From Gordonia asplenii (GTDB lineage: Bacteria > Actinomycetota > Actinomycetes > Mycobacteriales > Mycobacteriaceae), in NCBI RefSeq assembly GCF_012933505.1, contig NZ_JABBNB010000010.1:120908-184907 (forward strand): DNA of 64,000 nt. The letters run 5' to 3'. Shown one piece after another: positions 9,635-19,300 of this stretch. The notes under the pieces were generated by a model. That model was not told where the DNA came from. It did not search any database and worked only from the letters and a program-made list of their open reading frames with translations. The translations under genes were made by a program, and so were the position numbers. How positions within the stretch are numbered: position 1 is the stretch's first letter; each line of letters begins with the position of its first letter.

Positions 9635-9841
9635 CTAGACCAGACACCTCCGGCGGAGGTTCGCGTCGGCGAATCGCCGTGGCGCTCGCGCTACTGCTGC
9701 CGATGCGCGCAGGGCCGCGGGCGGGAAGCCTTCGGCCTTGGGGCGCGCAATAGCGCACGGTGCCAGTTGGATGTACGCATCCCAGGAATGGGCATGCTCG
9801 GTCGCCAAGTCTTGCTGGGCGATTTTCAATGTTCCGTTCAC
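9635..9841 (-). CDS. whiB7 leader peptide (uORF), 68 residues
   Basis: An open frame in the whiB7 leader that starts at a GTG with a strong ribosome binding site (AAAGGAG, 7 nt upstream) and stops at TAG 27 bp upstream of the attenuator stem. The second half is Ala/Arg-rich (for example ALRASAAVARAPRRF), unlike a normal folded protein. The stop codon lies at the foot of a GGTGTC/GACACC hairpin (9630-9648), and just upstream is an ACCTCC/GGAGGT hairpin (9646-9660). Function is inferred: translation of this frame could be the sensor for attenuation. uORFs are known in whiB7 leaders, but this sequence is not one I recognise. Confidence 0.55.
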   Translation of the reverse strand: MNGTLKIAQQDLATEHAHSWDAYIQLAPCAIARPKAEGFPPAALRASAAVARAPRRFADANLRRRCLV

Positions 9842-9957
9842 GACTCCACTCCTTTCTGCGATATCCAAGGGCCACCGGCGACAACCACCGGCCCGATTCC
9901 GTTTCACCGACGACGGCCGCAATCGAGCGCCGTCCACGGATGAACTTGACGCTACCG

Positions 9958-9996
9958 AGCGTAACGGCTAGTCCGTAATTCGCACAACCTATTTTT
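9958..9996 (-). promoter_or_regulatory. whiB7 promoter with AT-rich WhiB7 box
   Basis: On the minus strand AAAAAT (9991-9996) lies three bases before a -35 of TTGTGC (9982-9987), then 18 bp, then -10 TACGCT (9958-9963). An AT-rich run just upstream of the -35 is the known signature of WhiB7-activated promoters, so this is probably the autoregulated whiB7 promoter. Transcription would start near 9951, giving a leader of about 465 nt. The 443 bp between whiB7 and uvrD2 hold only this promoter, the uORF and the attenuator. Confidence 0.7.
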
Positions 9997-10019
9997 GACC
10001 TGCGGTTATTCCAATCAGT

Positions 10020-12086
10020 TCAGTTGTTCGCCGCCGCGCTGACGATCCCGACCACGTCGGCACCGTATGCCTCCAGTTTCGACGATCCGACGCCGCTGAT
10101 CTTGCCCAGTTCGGCGATCGTGCCGGGTCGAGCGGTCGCCATGGCGATCAGTGTGCGGTCGCTGAACACCACGAAGGGCGGCTTGGCCTGTTCGCGCGCC
10201 TGGTCCAGGCGCCACGCTTTGAGCGCCTCGAACAACTCGACGTCGGCAGGCGACAATTCGGCGAGGGCCTGCTCACGCGCCTGCTTGCGGGCGGCCCGAT
10301 CCGACGCGGGCCGGGCCGCCGGTTGCGCACCCCGGCCGTCGTCGGGTGCGACGCCGTGCAGGAAGCGGGAGCGGCGTCGGCTGGCCTTGCCGCCCTCGGT
10401 GCGCGCCAGTGCCCACGAGATGGCCAGATGCTCACGCGCGCGGGTCACGCCGACGTAGAACAGGCGGCGTTCCTCTTCGATCTCGTCGGGTCCGGCGTTG
10501 ATGGCCTGACTGATCGGCAGCGAGCCGTCAGTCACGCCGGCGAGGAACACCGCGTCCCATTCGAGGCCTTTCGCAGCGTGCAACGACGACAGGGTCACCC
10601 CCTGCACGGTCGGTGGATGCCGCGCTTCGGCGCGAGCCTTCAGCTCCGAAATGAGTTGTCCGAGAACAAGTTCAGGATTCTCGGTGAGCATGTCGCCGGT
10701 CAGCACGGCCAATGCCCGCAACGATTCCCAGCGGGCCCGCGCCTCGGCACCCGACGGCTCCTGTGCGGTCAGACCGAGCGGCTCGAGGACCGCTTCGACC
10801 AATTCCAGCAGTTGCTCACCCTCGTTGGCCGGGTCCGTCGGATCGAGTTGCCGTGCGGTGGCGTCGAGTTGGCGCAGCGCCTGCCGGATCTCGGTGCGCT
10901 GGAAGAAGGCGTCGCCACCGCGCACCTGGTACGGGATGCCGGCCTCGGTGAGCGCTTGCTCGAAATTCTCCGACTGCGCGTTCACCCGGTACAGGACGGC
11001 GATTTCGGCCGGTTCGACGCCGCGCCGGATCAGGCTCTTGATCTCGGCGACCGCGCCGATCGCCTCCGACGGCTCGTCCTCGTATTCGCTGAACGTCGGC
11101 TCGGGTCCCGACGGTCGCTGTCCGATCAATTTCAGTCGCGTGCCCGCGATCCGCCCGCGCGCCGCGCCGATCACGCGGTTGGCCAGGTCGACGACCTCGG
11201 GCGTCGAGCGGTAGTCACGTTCCAGGCGCACGACGTCGGCGTGTGGGAAGCGTCGGGAGAAGTCGAGCAGGTAGGTCGGGGTCGCGCCGGTGAACGTGTA
11301 GATCGTCTGGTTGGCGTCGCCGACGACGGTGAGGTCGTCACGTTCGCCGAGCCACATGTCGAGCAGGCCCTGCTGCACCGGTGTGACGTCTTGGTACTCG
11401 TCGACGACGAAACAGCGGTAGCGCGAGCGGAACTCCTCGGCGACGCCGGGAACGTCGCGCAGGATCGTGGTGGTGTAGATGAGCATGTCGTCGAAGTCGA
11501 GGTACCACTCGTCGGCGTCGGCTTGTTTGAGCGACTCATAGTTCTTCCACACGTCGCGGACCTTGAGCGGGTCCACCGGAGCGTCGCGGTCCCGGTCGAT
11601 AGCGGCCTGCGGGTAGGCGTCGGGGCTGAGCAGCGACGCCTTGGCCCATTCGATCTCCGACGCCAGGTCGCGCAGCATGTCATTGCCGGTGCCGACGCCC
11701 GCCCGGCGTGCCGCACCGGCGATCACCGGCATCTTGCGATCGAGCAGCTGCCAGCGTCGGTCACCGAACGCCTGCGGCCAGAAATACCGGAGCTGGCGCA
11801 TCGCCGCGGCGTGAAAAGTCTGTGCCTGCACGGCGTTTCCTGCGCCCGCGACGCCGAGCGAGCGCAATCGGCCGCGCATTTCGCCCGCGGCGCGCGCGGT
11901 GAACGTGACCGCGAGTACCTGCGACGGGTTGACCTGTCCGGAGTCGATCAGATGGGCGATACGTCGGGTAATCGTGCGGGTCTTGCCCGTTCCCGCACCC
12001 GCGAGCACGCACACCGGTCCGCGCGGTGCGAGAACGGCGGCCCGCTGCTGCGGGTCGAGATCGGCAAGCAAGTCGGAATGGGCCAC
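10020..12086 (-). CDS. uvrD2: UvrD2 family SF1 DNA helicase with HRDC domain
   Basis: A 688-residue ATP-dependent 3'-5' DNA helicase. It shows Walker A GAGTGKT near residue 30, the DEYQDV motif II, the GDANQTIYTFTGA motif III, TLSSLHAAKGLEWDAVFL near residue 470, and a C-terminal HRDC domain (IAMATARPGTIAELGKISGVG). The homologue is essential in M. tuberculosis. The start was placed at GTG 12086 because it lies exactly six bases after a -10 element of a DNA-damage-type promoter, the same spacing as at adnA, SRAP and DUF222 in this window. It corresponds to Rv3198c and lies between whiB7 and the hydrolase/mycoredoxin pair. Confidence 0.95.
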   Translation of the reverse strand: MAHSDLLADLDPQQRAAVLAPRGPVCVLAGAGTGKTRTITRRIAHLIDSGQVNPSQVLAVTFTARAAGEMRGRLRSLGVAGAGNAVQAQTFHAAAMRQLRYFWPQAFGDRRWQLLDRKMPVIAGAARRAGVGTGNDMLRDLASEIEWAKASLLSPDAYPQAAIDRDRDAPVDPLKVRDVWKNYESLKQADADEWYLDFDDMLIYTTTILRDVPGVAEEFRSRYRCFVVDEYQDVTPVQQGLLDMWLGERDDLTVVGDANQTIYTFTGATPTYLLDFSRRFPHADVVRLERDYRSTPEVVDLANRVIGAARGRIAGTRLKLIGQRPSGPEPTFSEYEDEPSEAIGAVAEIKSLIRRGVEPAEIAVLYRVNAQSENFEQALTEAGIPYQVRGGDAFFQRTEIRQALRQLDATARQLDPTDPANEGEQLLELVEAVLEPLGLTAQEPSGAEARARWESLRALAVLTGDMLTENPELVLGQLISELKARAEARHPPTVQGVTLSSLHAAKGLEWDAVFLAGVTDGSLPISQAINAGPDEIEEERRLFYVGVTRAREHLAISWALARTEGGKASRRRSRFLHGVAPDDGRGAQPAARPASDRAARKQAREQALAELSPADVELFEALKAWRLDQAREQAKPPFVVFSDRTLIAMATARPGTIAELGKISGVGSSKLEAYGADVVGIVSAAANN

Positions 12087-12092
12087 TCCAAT

Positions 12093-12115
12093 AGTGTCCC
12101 ATCGGCCACTGACAT
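12093..12115 (-). promoter_or_regulatory. PafBC/RecA-NDp-type promoter of uvrD2
   Basis: On the minus strand ATGTCAGTG (12107-12115), 8 nt, GACACT (12093-12098), 6 nt, then the GTG start. The consensus known for the LexA-independent mycobacterial damage promoter is TTGTC(A/G)GTG-N8-TAnnnT. The box differs at one base and the -10 at one base. The geometry predicts a leaderless transcript. Confidence 0.65.
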
Positions 12116-12170
12116 CCCCGACGGGGCCGGTCGGTCTGGGGATCGACGGCCATGCTGTGGACAACCCGCC

Positions 12171-12200
12171 TTGTGCAATTTCAGTGCACATCTGTACTCT
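12171..12200 (+). promoter_or_regulatory. promoter of the alpha/beta hydrolase-mycoredoxin pair
   Basis: A -35 of TTGTGC (12171-12176), 18 bp, and a -10 of TACTCT (12195-12200), followed six bases later by ATG 12207. The pair of hexamers has the same sequence type and spacing as the whiB7 promoter, but no AT-rich box precedes it. It predicts a leaderless mRNA. Confidence 0.5.
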
Positions 12201-12206
12201 ATGTTC

Positions 12207-13487
12207 ATGAAGTCCGACGTCGAGACCAACGCCGAAGTGCGCGCGCTGACCGAATTGGGTCTGCGTGAGGTCGGTGTGGCCGCCGGCGGGATACACAAGG
12301 TGCATCGCGCAGTGTCCGACCGCGTCTTCGCCGGCGTGCGGCTGGGCACCGGCGCAGCCGTCACCCCGATCAAGGCGATTCACGACGGCATCACCGACGG
12401 CGTCTACCAGTCGATCGAGATCGCTTCGGCTGCCGCGAGCGAACTCGCGGGCAAAGCGATGCCGAGCAAACGCTCATGGTCGGCCCCGTCGGAAACAGTC
12501 CGTGGAGCTGCGGCGATCGGCATCATCAATGGACTGATCGGCGACCGCCTGGAGGCTGACGAATCCCCTCTCGCCCAAGATCCGATGACCATCCGGGTCG
12601 GCGGTCGCGTCGTATCGCCCGACCGGACACAGTTGCGTCGGGCGTTTCCCGCAGCGACCGGGCGGATCGTGATCTTCCTGCACGGGCTGGTGGAGACCGA
12701 GTATTCGTGGCGACTCGGCGGCGCGTCGACGTACGGCGATCGGCTCGCCGACGACCTGGGCGTGACCCCGATAGCCATTCGCTACAACACCGGACGACAC
12801 ATCTCGGCGAACGGGCGTGCACTCTCGTATCTAGTGGCCGCGACGGTTCGCAACTGGCCGGTGCCAGTCACCGACGTCACTCTGGTCGGGCACTCGATGG
12901 GTGGGCTCGTCGCGCGCAGCGCGGCATTCCACGGTGCGCGCGCCGGCATGGAGTGGACGACGGTGACGTCGTTGACCGTGAGTCTGGGCACGCCGCATCA
13001 CGGCGCACCCCTCGAACAATTGGCCCACGTCGGCAGTGCGCTGCTGACGAAGATGCCCGAGACCGCACCATTCGGCCGGTTGCTTCGACGCCGGAGTGCG
13101 GGCATCCGCGACCTGCGTCACGGCTCGCTGGTCGACCAGGATTGGCGTGGCCGCGACGCCGATTCGCTGGCGAAAGTCGCCACCACCGAGGTGCCGTTGC
13201 TCGCGGGCGCGACCCATTGCTTCGTGTCGGCGTCGGTCGCGACCAGCCGCCTCAATCCGCTGGGGTATCTGATCGGCGACGGTCTGGTGCTGACGCGCAG
13301 TGCATCCGGTCGGTCCGGCACACGTCGAGTCGGCTTCGGCGACGGTTCCGGCTTCCACCTGCCGGGCGCACACCACATGTCGTTGCTGAACAACGACGCC
13401 GTGTACGAACAACTGAGGACGTGGGTAGCCACGGCGGGCCGGTTGCCGGAAATACCGGTGCCTGTACCGGCGTTGAGCGAGTCGTGA
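12207..13487 (+). CDS. alpha/beta hydrolase (esterase/lipase-like)
   Basis: A 426-residue protein with an N-terminal helical region (about residues 1-150, no signal peptide) and a C-terminal alpha/beta hydrolase fold. The oxyanion-hole strand is IVIFLHGLVETEYSW, the nucleophile elbow is GHSMGGLVAR, and the probable catalytic His is in HLPGAHHMSLL near the end. This resembles PGAP1-like or triacylglycerol-lipase hydrolases; the substrate is unknown. The in-frame ATG at 12201 is an alternative, but 12207 fits the leaderless promoter. Its stop overlaps the mycoredoxin start by four bases (GTGA), so the two are translationally coupled. I do not recall this gene between uvrD2 and mycoredoxin in M. 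tuberculosis. Confidence 0.85.
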   Translation: MKSDVETNAEVRALTELGLREVGVAAGGIHKVHRAVSDRVFAGVRLGTGAAVTPIKAIHDGITDGVYQSIEIASAAASELAGKAMPSKRSWSAPSETVRGAAAIGIINGLIGDRLEADESPLAQDPMTIRVGGRVVSPDRTQLRRAFPAATGRIVIFLHGLVETEYSWRLGGASTYGDRLADDLGVTPIAIRYNTGRHISANGRALSYLVAATVRNWPVPVTDVTLVGHSMGGLVARSAAFHGARAGMEWTTVTSLTVSLGTPHHGAPLEQLAHVGSALLTKMPETAPFGRLLRRRSAGIRDLRHGSLVDQDWRGRDADSLAKVATTEVPLLAGATHCFVSASVATSRLNPLGYLIGDGLVLTRSASGRSGTRRVGFGDGSGFHLPGAHHMSLLNNDAVYEQLRTWVATAGRLPEIPVPVPALSES

Positions 13488-13735
13488 CTACACAGACCCC
13501 CGCCCTGACCATGTACACCACCACCTGGTGTGGCTACTGCAACCGACTCAAGGTCGGGATGAAGAGCGCAGGAATCGTCTGGGATGAGATCGACATCGAG
13601 CAGAACCCCGACGCCGCCGACTTCGTCGGCAGCGTGAACAACGGCAATCACGTCGTCCCGACGGTGAAGTATGCCGACGGAACCACCGCCACCAATCCCT
13701 CGATCGCGGACGTGAAGAAGAAGCTCGGGTTATAG
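13484..13735 (+). CDS. mrx1: mycoredoxin (glutaredoxin-like)
   Basis: An 83-residue glutaredoxin-fold protein with the active site TTWCGYCNRLK near residue 15 and the cis-Pro loop VVPTVKYADG. The CGYC motif and location match mycoredoxin-1 (Rv3198A), which reduces mycothiol mixed disulfides using mycothiol and mycothione reductase in the cytosol. The GTG start overlaps the upstream hydrolase stop by four bases. No separate promoter was seen. Confidence 0.94.
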   Translation: MTTQTPALTMYTTTWCGYCNRLKVGMKSAGIVWDEIDIEQNPDAADFVGSVNNGNHVVPTVKYADGTTATNPSIADVKKKLGL

Positions 13736-13754
13736 GTCGGCGGGCGACCCAGCG

Positions 13755-14333
13755 TCATTCGCCCAGCAACGTGTAAATGACGTCGACCGCGTCCTTACCC
13801 GGTGACCGAGTCATATCACCGGCCAGTTCGCCGGCCAACCCGACGACCGATGTCATGACGACGCCGGCCGCGGTTAGTCGCGCCAGGGCGGCCGCTTCGG
13901 TTCGCGTACTCAAACCCGCGCACGCATCGGTGACGAGGTGCACCTGGTATCCGTTCGCCCGTCCGGACAGTGCCAACCACTGAACAACGATTTCGGTGGC
14001 GACACCGCACACGATGAGCGTGGGGCGGCTGTACTCGGCGAGAGCCGCACGGATGAGATCGTTGTCGAACGAGTCGGGCGTCGTTCGCTGGAAGTGGCGG
14101 TAGTTGGTTCGAACGCTCACGACTTCGGGTATTACCTGCGCTTGTCCGCCATCACGTTTGGGCATCGTGATGACCACCGTCGGCATGTCGAACAATTCGG
14201 CCAATTTCGCCAGGCCGGCAGCGGATCGACGCAGTGCGCCGGCGTCGACTGTCAGCGGCAGGGCGACGATCTCCGACTGCAAATCAGCGAAGACGACAAT
14301 CGCGTCTGCGGGCTTGAGTTTGGGGTCGGTCAT
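13755..14333 (-). CDS. isochorismatase-like cysteine hydrolase
   Basis: A 192-residue cysteine hydrolase of the isochorismatase/nicotinamidase superfamily. The catalytic triad is visible as Asp in VVFADLQ, Lys in ITMPKRDGG and Cys in IVCGVATEIVVQ. The cis-peptide region precedes the Cys as usual. The substrate cannot be told; isochorismate, ureidoacrylate and amides are all possible. It lies directly downstream of nudC, and its chosen ATG leaves an 11-bp gap after the nudC stop, so it is probably the last gene of a K+ channel-nudC operon. Confidence 0.87.
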   Translation of the reverse strand: MTDPKLKPADAIVVFADLQSEIVALPLTVDAGALRRSAAGLAKLAELFDMPTVVITMPKRDGGQAQVIPEVVSVRTNYRHFQRTTPDSFDNDLIRAALAEYSRPTLIVCGVATEIVVQWLALSGRANGYQVHLVTDACAGLSTRTEAAALARLTAAGVVMTSVVGLAGELAGDMTRSPGKDAVDVIYTLLGE

Positions 14334-14344
14334 ACCGGCGACTC

Positions 14345-15262
14345 CTACGCGGCCCATGCCTCGATCAATGCGCGGGCAATCGAGATCGATCCCGGCAAGC
14401 GCAACCTCGGTCCCTCGGTGGGAGCCTCGTTCTCGGCGCCTTCGACGCGGACCCAGTCGTCGCCACGAGCCAGCGCCTCGCGGACTTCGTCGCGGTGGAA
14501 CCAGACCGCGTCGCCGATTTCCCCGTCGAGGAAGCGCAACGGTTCATCGGGGTCGGCGATGGCTGCGAATCCGCACATCAGCGAACGCGGGAAGGGCCAC
14601 GGCTGACTGCCGAGGTAGCGCTGCGAGTGGACTTGAATCCCGACCTCTTCGTAGATCTCGCGGGCCACGCACTGTTCGAGCGACTCGCCGGGCTCGACGA
14701 ATCCGGCCAGCGTCGAGTACCACCGGTCGGGCCAGGCCGCTTGGCGGCCGAGAAGCACACGGTCGCCGCCGTCGTGCACGACGGTGATGATGGCGGCGTC
14801 GGTGCGTGGGAATTCCTCGCGTCCGGTGTCGACGTCGCGCCGTACCCAGCCGGCTTTGTCCGAGCGCGTCTCGCGGCCCGACGACGGCGAAAATCGTGAT
14901 GTGTCATGCCAATTCAGCATTCCGAGTGCGGTCGCGAGCAGCCCGGCCTCGTCGGGGTCGAGGTTGATCGCGCCGAGTCTCGGGTCGCTGCGCTCGCCCA
15001 CGACCTCGCTGACGCGCCGCGCCCACTTGTGCACGCCGCCGTCGACACCGAGCAGCGCCACCGAGTCGTCGATGTCACCGGACGCGGCTGCCCAGCGCAG
15101 GTGGCCGTCGCCGGTGATCGGGTACCGGCCCTTGTAGTCGACGTCGAGTACCAGGGCGCTGCCCCACCCGGCCGCGAGCGCCGCCGGATCCTCCCGCAGA
15201 TTGTGTGCGCGGTCAAAAGTCGCCCGCGACAGCATCGGCGGGGCGGGCAGCACGAAACTCAT
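14345..15262 (-). CDS. nudC: NAD(H) diphosphatase NudC (also RNA NAD-decapping family)
   Basis: A 305-residue Nudix hydrolase. The Nudix box is GFVEPGESLEQCVAREIYEE near residue 190 and the NudC-specific SQPWPFPRS follows it. NudC hydrolyses NADH/NAD+ and can remove NAD caps from RNA. Where E. coli NudC has a four-Cys zinc ribbon, this protein reads RFSPSSGRETR with no Cys pair, so the zinc site is lost. The ATG overlaps the upstream channel stop by four bases (ATGA), so the two are coupled. It corresponds to Rv3199c. Confidence 0.93.
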   Translation of the reverse strand: MSFVLPAPPMLSRATFDRAHNLREDPAALAAGWGSALVLDVDYKGRYPITGDGHLRWAAASGDIDDSVALLGVDGGVHKWARRVSEVVGERSDPRLGAINLDPDEAGLLATALGMLNWHDTSRFSPSSGRETRSDKAGWVRRDVDTGREEFPRTDAAIITVVHDGGDRVLLGRQAAWPDRWYSTLAGFVEPGESLEQCVAREIYEEVGIQVHSQRYLGSQPWPFPRSLMCGFAAIADPDEPLRFLDGEIGDAVWFHRDEVREALARGDDWVRVEGAENEAPTEGPRLRLPGSISIARALIEAWAA

Positions 15263-16329
15263 TTGTCACCCGGCCCGCGCCGCACGTACAGCAGACGGTC
15301 GCCTGCCTCGATCGCCTCGACTTCGGCATCCCCGACCCGGTAGAGCGTCCCGTTGCGCACCACCCCGAGCACGATGTCGGCCGTGTGCGCAGGCGAGCCA
15401 CCGGTCTCGGTGGGGTCGACTTCTCGTTCGGCGATCGCATATCCCTCGTCGGGAGTCAGCAGGTCTTCGATCATCTCCACCACCGACGGTGTCATCGTGG
15501 CAAGCCCGAGCAGGCGCCCCGCGGTCTCCGACGATACGACGACGGAGTTCGCGCCGGACTGCTGCATCAGGTGCGTGTTCTCCGAATTGCGAATGGACGC
15601 AACAATTTTCGCGGTCTTGTTGAGCTCCCGAGCGGACAGCGTCGCGAGGGCGGCGGTGTCGTCGCGGCTGGCCGCGATGACGATGCTCGCCGCGTGCGCG
15701 ACACCGGCCAGGCGCAGTACGTCCGACTTCGTCGCGTCGCCGCGGACCGTCACCAGGCCGTCGGCGGCCGCGGTTTCCAGAACGGCCGGATTCTCGTCGA
15801 CGACGACGATCTCGGCGGGCTTGACGCCGTCGCCGATCATGGCGGCCGCCGCGGTGCGTCCCTTGGTGCCGTATCCGACGACCACGGTGTGGTTGCGCAA
15901 CTTACTCCTCCAACGCTGGATCTTGAGGGCCTGGCGAGACCGCTCGGTGAGCACTTCGAGCGTCGTGCCGATCAAGACGATCAGGAACAGGACGCGAAGC
16001 GGGGTGATGATCAGTACGTTCATCAGTCGTGCGCCGGGTGTGATGGGCGTGATGTCGCCGTACCCGGTCGTCGACAGGGTCACCGCCGAGTAGTACAGCG
16101 AGTCGAGGAACGACAGTTCGTTGCCCTGGGCGTCGCGGTAGCCGCCGCGGTCGAGCCAGACGACGCCCGCGGTGAAGAACAGTGCGCACACCGCGAAGAT
16201 GACTCGCCGACCGATGGCACGTCCCGGACTGTTCTGGATCTCTGGGATCTTGATGATGCCGACGAGGGCGTGCTCTGGACGTTCGGTGAGCGGATCCGAG
16301 CCGAAGCGTCGACGCAGGCGCGATGGCAT
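15259..16329 (-). CDS. TrkA-type potassium channel (Rv3200c-like)
   Basis: A 356-residue membrane protein. Two transmembrane helices (about residues 42-62 and 105-130) flank the pore with the selectivity filter TTGYGD. A cytoplasmic RCK/TrkA-N domain (VVVGYGTKGRTAAAAMIGDG) and a TrkA-C domain (ending VGDAEVEAIEAGDRLLYV) follow. It probably conducts K+ with nucleotide or ligand gating. A GGGAGA ribosome binding site lies just upstream of the ATG. It is the first gene of a coupled run with nudC. Confidence 0.92.
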   Translation of the reverse strand: MPSRLRRRFGSDPLTERPEHALVGIIKIPEIQNSPGRAIGRRVIFAVCALFFTAGVVWLDRGGYRDAQGNELSFLDSLYYSAVTLSTTGYGDITPITPGARLMNVLIITPLRVLFLIVLIGTTLEVLTERSRQALKIQRWRSKLRNHTVVVGYGTKGRTAAAAMIGDGVKPAEIVVVDENPAVLETAAADGLVTVRGDATKSDVLRLAGVAHAASIVIAASRDDTAALATLSARELNKTAKIVASIRNSENTHLMQQSGANSVVVSSETAGRLLGLATMTPSVVEMIEDLLTPDEGYAIAEREVDPTETGGSPAHTADIVLGVVRNGTLYRVGDAEVEAIEAGDRLLYVRRGPGDK

Positions 16330-16376
16330 CAGCGATGTCTCCCGTTCAATGGCAACACAGTCGCAAGCCTAGACTC

Positions 16377-19300
16377 TCAGTGGCTCAGTAACCCGGCCAA
16401 CCCCGCTTCGTCCGGCAGATCGTCGGGCTCCAAGGTCACCCCGCTGCGCACGTAGTGAAACGCCGCCCGCACCTGGTGCGGATCGACGTCCATCAACTGG
16501 GCCCACGCGATCCGGTATGCGGCCAGCTGCACGTAGAGCGAATCCCGCTGCGCCGGTTCGGGTACCGCTCCGGTCTTCCAGTCGACGACGAGCCAGGTCG
16601 AACCACCGCCGCCACCGCCGCGCTGCTCGAACACCGCGTCGATCCGACCACGGATCACCGTGTCGCCGATGACCGTTTCGAACGGGACCTCCACCTCTAC
16701 CGGGGTGCGATTGGCCCACGGCGACGCCAGGAACGCGGCCTGAAGTGTGGCGAAATCATCGTCGACGCCGGAACTCGCGTCGGCTGCGCCGGGCAGTTCG
16801 TCGATGTCGAGCAGCCGGGTAGCGCCGAAGCGACGTTCCACCCAGGCGTGAAACGCGGTGCCGCGCCGCGCGAGTGGATTCGGCTTGAACGGCGTCGGGC
16901 GGCGCAGTCGTTCGGCGAAGCGCGCCTCGTCGGTGTCGAGGTCGACGAGTTGGCTGACCGACAGATGCGTCGGCAGTTCGACGACGATATGCGCCTGATT
17001 GGCACCGTGCCGCTCGGCCAGCAGGGCAGCCACCTCGGCTCGCCAGAGCGCCACGTCGGGATCGTCGTCGGCCGGTTCGGCCGATGCGTCCGGGTCGTCG
17101 AACAGTGTCGGCTGATCGCGAGCGGCGATCGCATCGAGTACCAGAGTCGCTGCGGCGCCGATGATTTCGCGTCGGTCGCCGAGCGCATCGGCGGGCCAGG
17201 GTGCTGACACCACGTGTTCGGCGAGCGGATTGGTGGTACCGGGCTCGGGCGCCGGCTCGTCGACGTCGATCACCAGGCCGTCGGCGACCTGCGGATCGCC
17301 CGAGGCGATGGCCGCGGTCATCACCTCGTGCAACTCGTCGAAGAACGCCGACCCGCCGCGAGGATTGTCGTCGCCCATCGACCAGTGATGCGCGGAAATC
17401 AGCAACGACTGCTTGGCGCGGGTCAGCGCCACGTAGAGCAGCCGACGATCCTCTTCCAGGCGCCGCCGCGCGATCGCCTCCTTGTGCTCGGTGAGGGCGT
17501 CCTCGAGTTCCTTGCGGTCGCCGACCCGGGAGAGGTCGAGCGGCGGAAACCCTTCGCTGACACCGTCACCGGCCCGATCGGCCAGGTCACCGCGCAACTC
17601 GGCGGGCAGTTCGCGGGCGCTGCCCAGCCACGTCGACTCCGACCTTCCGCTGGGAAAGATGTTGTGGCACAGGTGCGGGATGGCGACGACATCCCACTCG
17701 AGCCCCTTCGCAGCGTGCACGGTGAGGATCTGCACACGCTGTTCGGCGACCTCGATCTTGCCCTGTTCCAGGCCCTTCTCGATGGTCTCGGCGGTGTCGA
17801 GGAAGGACAGCAGACCGGGCAGTGTGGCGCCGGGGCGATCGGCGTAAGCGGTCACGTAGTCGGCGAAGGCGTCGAGATGTTCGCGGCCGGTGATCGCGCC
17901 GCGCATCCGGCGAGCCCGGATCTGCGCTTCCACGGCCACCCCGATCGTGTGCTCGACGTCGGCGACGAGTTCGGGAAGCGGCTGTCCGATGCGGCGCCGC
18001 AACATCTCCAGTTGCCCACCGAGGGAACGGATCCGGGTGAAACCCGCGGGACTGTAGCGCTCGGCGGGCCCGGGGTCGATCAGGGCGTCGGCGATGCCGG
18101 CGGCGTCGACGATCTCGGCGGGCAGCGCGGCGTCGAGTGCGGCGTTGAGTTCGTCGACGCTGGTCATCACCCCGCTCGACTCCGCGAACTCGACGGCGGC
18201 CAGTTCGGTGGCGCGACGCCACAGTGCGGCGATGTCGGCGGCGCCCAACTGCCAGCGTGCCCCGGTCAGCAGTCGCATGGCAGCCGTTCCGGCGAGCGGG
18301 TCGGCGATCAACCGCAGGGTCGCGACGATGTCTTCGATCTCCGGGACGTGCAGCAGTCCGCCGATGCCGACGACCTCGGCCGGGATGCCCCGCCGTTCCA
18401 GCTCGGCGGCCAGCGGCGCGGAATCCTCGTTGCGCCGCACCAGGATTGCCGTCGTCGGCGGTGCCACGCCCGCGTCTTCGGCTGCGCGGTAATGGGATTC
18501 GATGTGGTCGGCGATCCAGCTGCGCTCGTCGAGCACGGTGGACGTAAGCGCCAGGTGGACGGTGCCCATCGGCGCGTCGGGCCGAGGCCGCAGAACGCTG
18601 ACCGGAATCCCTTGTCGCCGTAGCTCTTCGGATGTCTCGTTGGCCAGCCGTAGGGCTTGCGCGGCATTGCGCCAGCTGGTCAGCAGCTCCAACCGGTGCG
18701 CCGGGCTGCCGTCGGAGTGCGGGAAGTCGGTGGTGAAGCGCGGCAGGTTGGCGGCCGACGCGCCACGCCAGCCGTAGATCGATTGGATCGGATCTCCGAC
18801 GGCGGTCACCGCGACACCGGCGCCGCGTCGAACACCGCGCGCGTCGGGCACACCCGCACCGAACAGCGTCGCGAGTAGGATCCGCTGCGAGTGCCCGGTG
18901 TCCTGATATTCGTCGAGCAGCACCGCCTTCACCGATTCTCGTTCTCCCGCAGCGACTTCGGCGTTGGCGGTCACCAGGCGCGCGGCCAACGACATCTGCG
19001 AACCGAAGTCGAGGGCGTTCTGTTCGCGCATCCTGTCGATCAGTGCTGCGACGAGGGGGAGCAATTCGCGCCGCTCGTTGATCACGCCCTGGATGTCGCG
19101 CAGCTTCTTCGACGGTTCGCCGCGCTGGCGAGGACCCTTGGGCAGGGTGTCGATCAGGTCGTACAGGTCGGTTCCCGACGACGCCAGATCGTCGAAGTCG
19201 ACGAGGTGCTCGGACATTTCGCCGTACAGCCGCAGCACCGCTTCGGTGACGCCGGCGGGCACCTTGGTGGTGTTGAGCGGGCCCGGCCAGTTGCTGACCA

